Below, one piece after another: positions 57,901-64,000 of a stretch of DNA of 64,000 nt (position 1 is its first letter; each line of letters starts with the position of its first letter). The position numbers and the translations under genes are program-made. The notes under the pieces are model-generated. The model saw nothing but the letters and a program-made list of their open reading frames with translations, ran no database searches and was not told the origin of the DNA. This stretch comes from Bacteroidaceae bacterium (GTDB lineage Bacteria > Bacteroidota > Bacteroidia > Bacteroidales > Bacteroidaceae). Where the stretch lies: NCBI GenBank assembly GCA_017469525.1, contig JAFUGG010000013.1, positions 186,001 to 250,000 of the forward strand, in the 5' to 3' direction.

Positions 57901-59209
57901 GATTGGTGATGTCCACCGAGCACCAGATATCCCTTATCTTATGAGCACCGTTCGAGGATGCTACCACGCCTGCTGCGAAGTGATCATATGTGGTTCCGGA
58001 AGCAACTACTGATCCTGATATCTCGAAGTCGTGAACATCCTTTGTGCCACTGTGATATCCGATGAAGGCAGAGAAGCTAACAGAAGCATCGGCCTGTATC
58101 TTGAGGTTCCTGATGCTATGTCCTTGCCCGTCAAATTCTCCACTGTGTTTGTTGACACCATTTCCCATAGGTGTCCAAAGGCGGTTCTCGAGGTCAATGT
58201 CTGCTGTAAGGCGAGCATTGGCAACTGTTGTTCCGTTGTTCACCATGAAGGCCAGCCAGAAGAGTTTACCGCCATTGTCTATCTGGTAGTATCCGTCACT
58301 GTCTTGACGGGCGGGTTCAAAGGGAGCGGTGTTACAGGTGCAGAAGCCGTTGACGTAGTTGTGCTCATGCGAGCGAGAGGTAGCAATGATGATGTTAGGC
58401 ACGTTGCGAACCGCACCGCCACTGAGTCTGTTTACCACACCGGCGCCAGACACCCAAAGTGTCGATGAGCCACCACCGTCAAGGTTTATGGCATCCGTCA
58501 ATCCGAGGTCTTCGGCAAGGGAGACCATGTTGGCGGTGGAGAAGCCTGTTGCCCCATCAAGACGTCCCTCCATCACCACCATATAAACTGTTCCGTCTGC
58601 CGTCTTGCCAAGCATCGTTCGGGGGTGTGGACCGTAAAACCCTTCACCGCCTATGTTGGCATCCACACTGACTCCACCCCGACGGATGATGGGTCCGGCG
58701 ATGACAAAGGCATCGTACTTCTTTCCCCAACTGGCAAGTGTGGCAGACGAGGTGGAGGCTGTGCAGGGTTCGATGGTGAAGTTGCCGTCTTTGAAGCATA
58801 AGGCACCGTTGCAACGGGCAAATTCCTCGGGTGCAGTGGTTGTTATCTCAGAGCCATACATCCAGACGGCTGTCGTGGAAGAATAGGTGCTCATGTTGAA
58901 ATAGCTGCCGTTGATAGCTACTGCGGCGCCGGCCTCAATGGCGAGGCTGTTTGTGCCTTGCGAAGAATGCTCTTTGTCGAAGAGCATGGTGCTCATCGCT
59001 GCTGAGGAATATTTGGCAATCGCCACTGCCTGAGCAGAGCCATACAGGTCAGTAAAAGTGGTACGGCCGTACGTCACTCCGTCGCGTTCCTGCCAATTCC
59101 AATCGGCACTGGCCAGTATCGAAGCATAGTCTGTGCCCTGTGCGACTTGTGCCGTAGCAAAAAAGAGAAGCAGAACCAGAAGGGCTCTGAGGGTTGTTGT
59201 TAGTTTCAT
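54974..59209 (-). CDS. Secreted fusion: NAGPA-type phosphodiester glycosidase + LRR/other modules + tyrosine phosphatase domain
   Basis: 1411 residues from ATG 59207-59209, giving signal peptide 'LRALLVLLLFFATAQVAQG'; the longer frame to 59374 is out-of-frame neighbour sequence. Domains: DUF2233/NAGPA (~25-300; 'AINGSYFNMSTY', 'HPRTMLGKTADG', 'INLDGGGSSTLW'), GLUG-like repeats (~330-640), BspA-type leucine-rich repeats (~690-850), a small helical module, a lectin-like part and an FnIII-like part (~1040-1140). Last comes a tyrosine-phosphatase domain with 'ANVRDLGGWPV' and 'YFHCAIGRDRTGTLAFLLEG' (Cys near 1270, HCxxGxxRTG). The tail 'NIYTLSGQMV...SIYIQNG' is sorting-like. NAGPA enzymes cut GlcNAc-1-phosphodiesters; the joint presence of a phosphatase suggests sequential removal of sugar and phosphate (inference). 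Confidence 0.85.
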   Translation of the reverse strand: MKLTTTLRALLVLLLFFATAQVAQGTDYASILASADWNWQERDGVTYGRTTFTDLYGSAQAVAIAKYSSAAMSTMLFDKEHSSQGTNSLAIEAGAAVAINGSYFNMSTYSSTTAVWMYGSEITTTAPEEFARCNGALCFKDGNFTIEPCTASTSSATLASWGKKYDAFVIAGPIIRRGGVSVDANIGGEGFYGPHPRTMLGKTADGTVYMVVMEGRLDGATGFSTANMVSLAEDLGLTDAINLDGGGSSTLWVSGAGVVNRLSGGAVRNVPNIIIATSRSHEHNYVNGFCTCNTAPFEPARQDSDGYYQIDNGGKLFWLAFMVNNGTTVANARLTADIDLENRLWTPMGNGVNKHSGEFDGQGHSIRNLKIQADASVSFSAFIGYHSGTKDVHDFEISGSVVASGTTYDHFAAGVVASSNGAHKIRDIWCSVDITNPTVTSVSLRMAGIVVRAEGSTITRCVYDGTIDGEATNLQVAGILGWPDANNTTVSNCLFAGSLISTGTASGSAYQGGIVGYSSSARSGLSIANNLSIGTITSPSGATRSGALVGNSTSDATSFVNNYVLQGLSVAGSSTAATKVPSVTFVTAAQLTDGTLPEKLNIYNWTQGAEFPVPHNDTEVTDDDMTIDGIKYMFTGDKTVAVTYPNAAQPSASNKCTYIGEVTIPAQVTIKGTTYDVTAIGDYAFHFADVTALNLPEGITSLGYKAIYQTQLTEIVLPNSVTLMDYEALGYNKVLEKIIFGENIAANTWGDKLCIYGAKKYEVFMNCDAVPKLRTYTFSFNGANVHVRPSMYQAFMADAAWSEYDIIGDLWEEVSYEDLQKVLADYTAKVPAGDAVGTDPGCYSASSVEALNNIIAEAKSLDETATLEQLNKAVNGIISAYNSLYCYPLHEGYYCFENVAFPGYSLTANPDKAKTDGLTVVNLEEVDTPPYFKLTRKNGGWLMQYGEDGMFVGTVVGSNTSNRPISLTQEPDCEQTITWAQGGSFKIQGPSTMPYSYTGSRVRTYNGTYTTRQMWRLHPAATGTFSMDYNLENGRVRGFVHDFEYTQDDASKVSTYNQNPPERRDWPVPVEVFWTQDTTAQAQWITWSENPDFANAVKCEVPLDAASYEIYNLIPRRTYYCKITAQTPDDEQRVLGYFSFFTSGQMRHLKADGTANVRDLGGWPVANGCRVKYGKLFRGGEWNGGHSLEPEGIEALRQAGIKAELDLRSDSEAKSITRSVLGTDISYKRTPLGQTASHMNGLTGSKATYKTALQYVFTQVRAEKPVYFHCAIGRDRTGTLAFLLEGLLGMSKSDIYKDYELTNFSYWGTPCSKGQLDEMFAAVETMKGETLEDKFREYVKSYFGFTNAVINAFRDKMLEPDIDDGIQSVQVRQTSRTETDMNIYTLSGQMVNEKQPKSIYIQNGQKRLALW

Positions 59210-59220
59210 ATGTATCTTCT

Positions 59221-61479
59221 TTAGAGACTTCCGTTTACAAAGGCTTCGGCTTCTTTCAGGGTGTCGAGCTTGCCGACGTCCATGAGCTTCAGCCCGGGCT
59301 GGATGTGGCCATATATGGGCTCCTTGTCGCAGACGCTTAGGTAGAAGTCGATGATGCTGAACTTGTCTCCCCATTCGTCGAAGTACCTAAACAGACGTGG
59401 GTTCATATAATGGATGCCGGCAAAGGCGTACCTCTGGTAGTGCCGGGGGTCGAGACCCGGATAGGGACTGCGCACTTCACCTGTGCCGGTGTTGGTCCAC
59501 CCCACGAGCCTCATGTCGTCGTCGAAGAGAAGAAGGCGCTGGGTCTCGCGCTGGCTGACGAGCAGCGTTGCTGCCCTGCCTCGTCCTGCTTCTGCCAGGG
59601 CGCGCAGGTCGGCATTGCTCAGAATGTCAACATTGTGGATGAGGAAGCCATCCTGAGCATCACGAAGCAGAGGCTCGGCATGTTTGATGCCGCCGCCTGT
59701 CTCGAGCAGTTGCTCGCGTTCGTCGCTGAAAAGGATGCGCATCTGCATGGGGTGCTGCTGGCACCAGTCCTCTATCATGTCGGCTAAGTGATGGACGTTG
59801 ATGACTACATCGTTGAAACCGGATGCTTTCAGTTTGCTAAGCAAATGCTCAATCAAAGGCTTTCCAGCGACAGGCACGAGAGCCTTTGGCATGGTGTCGG
59901 TGAGTGGCTTGAGACGTGTCCCCAGGCCTGCGGCAAAGACCATGCAGCGGGCTGGCGTCAGCACCTGCTCTATGCCCCTTTCACGATGGTAGATGTGCAC
60001 CTCGATGCCGAACTTCCTGTGGATGTGCTCGGCAAGATGCTGGGCACTATAGACGCTGCGATGCTGACCGCCAGTGCAGCCGAAGCTGAACATGAGGCTG
60101 GTGAAGCCTCGCTGGATGTAGCGCGCGATGTGTGCATCTGCCAGTTTGTAAACGCTCTCCAGGAAGGTCAGTATCTCCCCGTCGTCCTCGAGGAAGCGAA
60201 TGACGGGCTCGTCGAGTCCTGTCAACTGTTTGTATGGTTCGTAACGCCCCGGGTTGTGCGTGCTGCGGCAGTCGAAGACATATCCTCCGCCGTTGCCACT
60301 CGTATCCTCCGGAATACCTTTCTTATAAGAGAAACTGAACACGCGAACGACCAGGGGACCTTGTGCATCGTAGCGGGAGAATGTGGCCGGTCCGTCCTGC
60401 GGATGAGCATTGTATGGGTTGAGTTCTGTGGTCTTGAAGCCGTCGGCACGCGTCACTTCTTTCTGTGTTTCTGCCTTAAACTGAGGCATTGACACAAGGG
60501 CGGTAAGTACCTCGTTCAGATATGGATAAGGGCATCCGCCTTCACCAAGCAATTCTCGAAGGCTTTCCATTGCAGGGGGGATGCTTTCGAGGAAGTGTTT
60601 CTTGCGCTCGAAGTATCCACGGAAGCCATAGGCGCCAAGCACTTGGAGCAGCCGGAAGAGCACCTGGAGCTGCAGTCCCTGGCGGAATTGTTTCTCGCTG
60701 ACCTCCCGGTACCGGCTCAAGCTCTGCAGGTACACCCCTATGAGCTCCTCGCGAAGCTTCTTCGGGTAGCGTGCCGAGGCTTGCCAAAGGAAACTTGCCA
60801 CGTCGTACTGAACGGGACCTCGCCGACCGCCCTGGAAGTCGATGAAGAAGGGATTTCCCTGGCTGTCGAGCATGACGTTGCGGGCTTGGAAGTCGCGATA
60901 CATGAAGGCGCTGCCGGGGATGCCGGCGATGTCGCGTGCCATGAGACGGAAGGATGCCTCGAGCTTCAGTTCGTGGAAGTCGAGTCCTGTGGCTTTTAGG
61001 AAGCAATACTTGAAGTAATTGAGGTCGAACAGGACGTTTGTCTCGTCGAGAGCTTCCTGCGGATAGCATTGCGAAAAGTCGAGCCCCTGTGCTCCACGAA
61101 TCTGCATGGCAGGCAGTGCGGCAATGGTCCGCCTGAGCAGTTCTTTTTCATGGGCATTATAGCGGCCTCCTGCTTCCCGTCCACCTTTCAGGGCATCGAA
61201 GAGAGACCGGTTGCCGAGGTCGCTCTGGAGGTAACGCAAGCCGTCCTTGCTCTCTGCAATAACCTGCGGAACCGGCAGTCCAGCCTCGGCGAAATGCTTG
61301 GCCAGATAACAGAAGGCATGGTTCTCGTCGCGGCTGGTGCCGACAGCACCTATCAGCGTGCTGCCGTCCGTTCCCGTCAGGCGATAGTACTTGCGGTTGC
61401 TTCCGGCACCGGCAATGGCATCTGCGCAGGCCACTTCAAGTCCCGTTGCTTCTTTATACAGTTGCTTCAGTTTTTCCAT
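59221..61479 (-). CDS. Triple fusion: AmgK-like amino-sugar kinase, RapZ C-domain, MurU-like nucleotidyltransferase
   Basis: 752 residues, cytoplasmic. Residues 1-330: APH/AmgK-type kinase with 'MYRDFQARNVML' (catalytic Asp196, Asn201) and 'FIDFQGGRRGPVQYDVASF' (metal Asp214). Residues ~345-505: RapZ C-terminal domain ('VFSFSYKKGIP', 'FDCRSTHNPG', 'FGCTGGQHRSVYSAQHLAEH'). Residues ~508-752: sugar nucleotidyltransferase ('FAAGLGTRLKPLTDTMPKAL', 'HNVDILSNADL'). AmgK and MurU turn MurNAc into MurNAc-1-P and UDP-MurNAc in cell-wall recycling. RapZ's C-domain senses GlcN6P in E. coli. One chain would then hold kinase, sensor and uridylyltransferase (inference). It overlaps the permease gene by 13 bp and lies 11 bp before the phosphodiester glycosidase gene. 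Confidence 0.88.
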   Translation of the reverse strand: MEKLKQLYKEATGLEVACADAIAGAGSNRKYYRLTGTDGSTLIGAVGTSRDENHAFCYLAKHFAEAGLPVPQVIAESKDGLRYLQSDLGNRSLFDALKGGREAGGRYNAHEKELLRRTIAALPAMQIRGAQGLDFSQCYPQEALDETNVLFDLNYFKYCFLKATGLDFHELKLEASFRLMARDIAGIPGSAFMYRDFQARNVMLDSQGNPFFIDFQGGRRGPVQYDVASFLWQASARYPKKLREELIGVYLQSLSRYREVSEKQFRQGLQLQVLFRLLQVLGAYGFRGYFERKKHFLESIPPAMESLRELLGEGGCPYPYLNEVLTALVSMPQFKAETQKEVTRADGFKTTELNPYNAHPQDGPATFSRYDAQGPLVVRVFSFSYKKGIPEDTSGNGGGYVFDCRSTHNPGRYEPYKQLTGLDEPVIRFLEDDGEILTFLESVYKLADAHIARYIQRGFTSLMFSFGCTGGQHRSVYSAQHLAEHIHRKFGIEVHIYHRERGIEQVLTPARCMVFAAGLGTRLKPLTDTMPKALVPVAGKPLIEHLLSKLKASGFNDVVINVHHLADMIEDWCQQHPMQMRILFSDEREQLLETGGGIKHAEPLLRDAQDGFLIHNVDILSNADLRALAEAGRGRAATLLVSQRETQRLLLFDDDMRLVGWTNTGTGEVRSPYPGLDPRHYQRYAFAGIHYMNPRLFRYFDEWGDKFSIIDFYLSVCDKEPIYGHIQPGLKLMDVGKLDTLKEAEAFVNGSL

Positions 61480-62663
61480 ATGATATTAATGCGATGACGA
61501 ATGATGATGGCATTGGCAAGACTAATCACCATGAAAAGCACTACGCCAAGCATCAGCGCCGGCAGGATGCTGCCCTCAGCCATCTGAGGGAATACGGCAT
61601 GGAGCCTTTGCAGATATAAAGTGCGTATGTACCAAAGAACACCAGCAGCAAGAAACAGCAGTACGGCATTCATGCCGATGGTGAGCAGTTGGTACGGCAT
61701 TGCTACCCTTGCCGGGCTATAGCCGATGAGTAGCAGGGTGCGCATTTTTTCGGTGTTCTTCTCCACAAGAAGATAAACGGAGAGCATGAGAATGTAGAAG
61801 CTAAGCAGGCTGATGAGCAAGCCCACCAACATTACGATGCCAGAGGCGAGCCTCAGAAAGAAGGTCATGCGGCCTGCATCCAACTTGTCGTCCTCCATCT
61901 CGTAGCCCTTCCGGTTGATGTATTCGACGATGGCATCGTCGGCTGGATTGCTGACTTCCAAGATGATGCGCGATGGTTCGGCAGCCTCGTCGGGTGCATA
62001 GCGGGCATTGCTCCAGCGGATGAAGCTCTCTGGGGCAAGAATGGTGTTGAGCCTTGTGGAGAAACCTATCACACGACCTTTGATGTATTCGTTCAGACCA
62101 TTGCCACGCATGGAGATTGTCATCTCCACCATTCCCACGACACCTTCCGAGAGCTTGGGCAGGTTCTGGCTCTGTGCGAAGCCAAAGTTATAGATGGCCA
62201 GATAGGTCTTTGGAAGGATGATGGGCACAAAATCATCGCCCTCGCTGAAGTGCCATTTTTGCAGGTCCACATCAACGAAAGCATCGGGTACGCTCTCGAA
62301 GAACATCTCTGTGCCTATCTGTGCCACGCCGTCGATGCCCATGCTGCAAGAGACCTTGTACTGGCTGGCAGTGAAGGCTCCTACCCTCTTGGCAAATGGT
62401 TGCGATTCCAGTTCTTTCATTTCCCTTTCCGAGAAGGTACCAACGGAGCCCAAACCGATAGTATTGAGCGCCGAGATACGTTTGCTCAGGATGAGATAGT
62501 CTGGACGTATGAAGCCATCTTCCTCGTCGAAGACTGGTTTTACGTCTTGATAGAACTGCAGAGAAAGAAGCACAATGAGCAGTCCCAGCAGGTTGGCGAA
62601 GAAAAAGCCAGCGAATTGCGGCAGGCTAATGTGCCTGCGAAGAAGTTTCCATACAAGTCTCAT
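61467..62663 (-). CDS. ABC transporter permease, FtsX/MacB-like
   Basis: 398 residues from ATG 62661-62663, which overlaps the ATPase stop as ATGA; a GTG six bases earlier is less likely. One N-terminal membrane helix ('QFAGFFFANLLGLLIVLLSL'), a ~240-residue periplasmic domain, then three helices ('LASGIVMLVGLLISLLSFYI', 'LLTIGMNAVLLFLAAGVLWY', 'LPALMLGVVLFMVISLANAI'). This is the FtsX/MacB four-helix layout used for envelope mechanotransmission or lipoprotein/peptide handling, not for nutrient import. It pairs with the ATPase next to it. Confidence 0.88.
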   Translation of the reverse strand: MRLVWKLLRRHISLPQFAGFFFANLLGLLIVLLSLQFYQDVKPVFDEEDGFIRPDYLILSKRISALNTIGLGSVGTFSEREMKELESQPFAKRVGAFTASQYKVSCSMGIDGVAQIGTEMFFESVPDAFVDVDLQKWHFSEGDDFVPIILPKTYLAIYNFGFAQSQNLPKLSEGVVGMVEMTISMRGNGLNEYIKGRVIGFSTRLNTILAPESFIRWSNARYAPDEAAEPSRIILEVSNPADDAIVEYINRKGYEMEDDKLDAGRMTFFLRLASGIVMLVGLLISLLSFYILMLSVYLLVEKNTEKMRTLLLIGYSPARVAMPYQLLTIGMNAVLLFLAAGVLWYIRTLYLQRLHAVFPQMAEGSILPALMLGVVLFMVISLANAIIIRHRINIIWKN

Positions 62664-63304
62664 AGGCACAATGTTTTATCGTAGGCCAATTCCATGTGCT
62701 TGCCGATGCTGGTGATGACGATGCCTGCACCCTGTCGACGTGCTTCCTCCATCATGATGTCGGCCATCATGCGGGAGTTTGTCTCGTCGAGGTGGGAAAT
62801 GGGTTCATCGGCCAGCAGGAAGTCGAAGGGCTGTACCAAGGCACGTATCATGGCCACTCTCTGCTGCTGACCGAAGCTCATCAGCCGGACTGGCGACTGC
62901 ATCTTTTCAGCTATGCCAAGTGCTTCGAACCACCCTTCTATCTCCTTCTTCTGCTTGAAGTGGGTCAGGCTGTTTTTTATCTCAACGTTCTCCATTGCCG
63001 TCAGTTCCGGGAAGAGCCGTAGTTCCTGAAAGAGCATGCTGATGTGGCTTTGGCGAAGCTTTGTCCAGTCGCTTGTCTTGAAGCCAAGGCTGTCCTTGCC
63101 GTCGAAGAGTATCTTGCCGTCGAAGTCCTTTCTGTAGCCAATGATGAAGCTGCAGAGCGAACTCTTGCCTGTGCCGCTGCTGGCCTCCACGAGGTAGCTC
63201 TTGCCCTTCTCCAGGGTGACATGCTGGCGCCAGATGTCGCTCTGAAGGTCTGTCCTCTGGAGAAAGACATTTGGCAATGTATTATCGAGGTGAATGCTAT
63301 TCAT
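62660..63304 (-). CDS. ABC transporter ATPase, LolD/FtsE-like
   Basis: 214 residues from ATG 63302-63304; the frame to 63352 would overlap the upstream gene. Walker A 'VEASSGTGKSSLCSF', signature 'VRLMSFGQQQRVAMIRAL' (MSFGQ in place of LSGGQ), Walker B 'FLLADEPISHLDE'. The usual switch His is not obvious: 'IVITSIGKHMEL' has Ser/Ile where most have THD, so hydrolysis may be modified. It starts 13 bp after the DUF4836 gene and overlaps the permease by 4 bp. Confidence 0.92.
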   Translation of the reverse strand: MNSIHLDNTLPNVFLQRTDLQSDIWRQHVTLEKGKSYLVEASSGTGKSSLCSFIIGYRKDFDGKILFDGKDSLGFKTSDWTKLRQSHISMLFQELRLFPELTAMENVEIKNSLTHFKQKKEIEGWFEALGIAEKMQSPVRLMSFGQQQRVAMIRALVQPFDFLLADEPISHLDETNSRMMADIMMEEARRQGAGIVITSIGKHMELAYDKTLCL

Positions 63305-63317
63305 TTTCACTGTCCTC

Positions 63318-64000
63318 TCATTCTCCCATAAGAAGGGTAACGAAATTCCCAATCACCTCCTTGACGGGCTTCTTTGTCTGTAGGCTTAACTGCATACTTT
63401 GCTGTGAATCAGCCGTGAGTGTAACTTGGTCGAGGGCATCTATCACTTCACGGATTTGCGGCACCCCCCTGAGCAGCATGTTTACCCCAGGATATGCATC
63501 CACAAGTTGAGCAATGTCGAGCGAAGCGCTCAGGTACTTGCCTTTAATCGGCAATCTCAGCGTGCCTGAATCTTTATTCTCTCCGATGTTGCTCGCGACC
63601 TTATTGCTATTTGTTATATAAAGGTACTTATCGTGCACACCAAAGAATACCTGAGTGCCCTCGTAATCAGCAACAAAGTCTGATTCTCCAAGCCGCCTTA
63701 CCCTGCTCCATTCTTCAGCATTCTCTAGGAAATCTGTATTCGAAAGCGTGGCAGTAAGGAGTACGGCAGGATGCTGCAAATCAGGTTCTGGAACGGAGAT
63801 TACGACATCACCATCAATGGCCTTTATCATCATGTCAACATCCACACACAAGTTCAAGGCAAGAAGAGCGGTACGCAAGTTAGGCACTTTGCGCAACTCG
63901 GGCAAGAGCTTTTCGCCATTCATATTGAAACACACATAGGCAAAGGGATTGGCTGGAAGAACTCCGCTAAGGCCGATGTCACCCTTTATGGGGGACAGTG
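63318..64000 (-). CDS. DUF4836-like envelope protein, C-terminal part
   Basis: The frame is open to the window edge, giving ~227 C-terminal residues; the true start is outside. It has mixed beta structure with 'LSPIKGDIGLSGVLPANPFA', 'AIDGDVVISVPEPDL' and 'PIKGKYLSASLDIAQLVDAY'. This resembles DUF4836, a Bacteroidales family of lipoproteins of unknown function. It is first of the visible genes in the ABC/AmgK-RapZ-MurU/NAGPA operon. Base use is slightly more AT-rich than its neighbours. The family call is from recall of the motif pattern and is moderate. Confidence 0.65.
   Translation of the reverse strand, partial: LSPIKGDIGLSGVLPANPFAYVCFNMNGEKLLPELRKVPNLRTALLALNLCVDVDMMIKAIDGDVVISVPEPDLQHPAVLLTATLSNTDFLENAEEWSRVRRLGESDFVADYEGTQVFFGVHDKYLYITNSNKVASNIGENKDSGTLRLPIKGKYLSASLDIAQLVDAYPGVNMLLRGVPQIREVIDALDQVTLTADSQQSMQLSLQTKKPVKEVIGNFVTLLMGE

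Overview
The window comes from an anaerobic, saccharolytic member of the Bacteroidota, most likely Prevotella or a close relative. The evidence is the Bacteroidota -7 promoter box (TAnnTTTG) upstream of most transcription units, the lack of Shine-Dalgarno sites, C-terminal 'hxLxGQ...GIxIxxGKK' tails on secreted proteins, a PPi-dependent phosphofructokinase, a eukaryote-type glycogen branching enzyme, and family content typical of the group (DUF4595, DUF2807, DUF6057, DUF4836, GxGYxYP).

Bases 1-27900 are an accessory carbohydrate region without SusC/SusD. It holds an oxidoreductase and a serine-type sulfatase (+). A long minus-strand series runs from a glycyl radical enzyme (GRE) and a sugar/H+ symporter to a GH51-like arabinofuranosidase, two large secreted proteins of unknown function, a 52-residue peptide gene and a GH127 enzyme. 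Around it lie a GntR/LacI-type regulator, the GRE activase, a second GH127 with an inositol-phosphatase-family enzyme, and a GxGYxYP protein operon. A shared 20-bp operator-like sequence sits upstream of the GRE operon and between the activase and the second GH127. I infer a co-regulated system that releases L-arabinofuranosides, imports the sugar and passes a product to an unassigned radical dehydratase or lyase.

Bases 28000-43500 hold tRNA-Arg(UCU), a GntR/ABC/DUF2807 cluster, glgB, a MORN-repeat protein, dnaX, ftsB/divIC, a NusG-like regulator, and an operon of a porin, a frameshifted DUF6057 membrane protein and a PD40 lipoprotein with a haem-c motif. Bases 43600-49800 are a leucine operon (leuA-leuC-leuD-second IPMS/citramalate synthase-leuB). 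Then come a Na/Pi cotransporter, a GH25 lysozyme and PPi-PFK.

Bases 54974-64000 form one tight minus-strand operon: DUF4836 protein, ABC ATPase, ABC permease, a triple fusion of AmgK-like sugar kinase, RapZ C-domain and MurU-like nucleotidyltransferase, and a 1411-residue secreted protein joining a NAGPA-type phosphodiester glycosidase to a tyrosine-phosphatase domain. I infer an amino-sugar or cell-wall salvage system.

The most unusual non-coding signal is a set of nine short tandem arrays, each of three to four units with a 22-bp period, almost every one different in sequence, always between genes. Most units contain an inverted repeat, and several arrays are close to palindromic as a whole. 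They are not CRISPRs and match no element class I know. A separate class of 9-10-bp repeats also occurs and does enter coding sequence.
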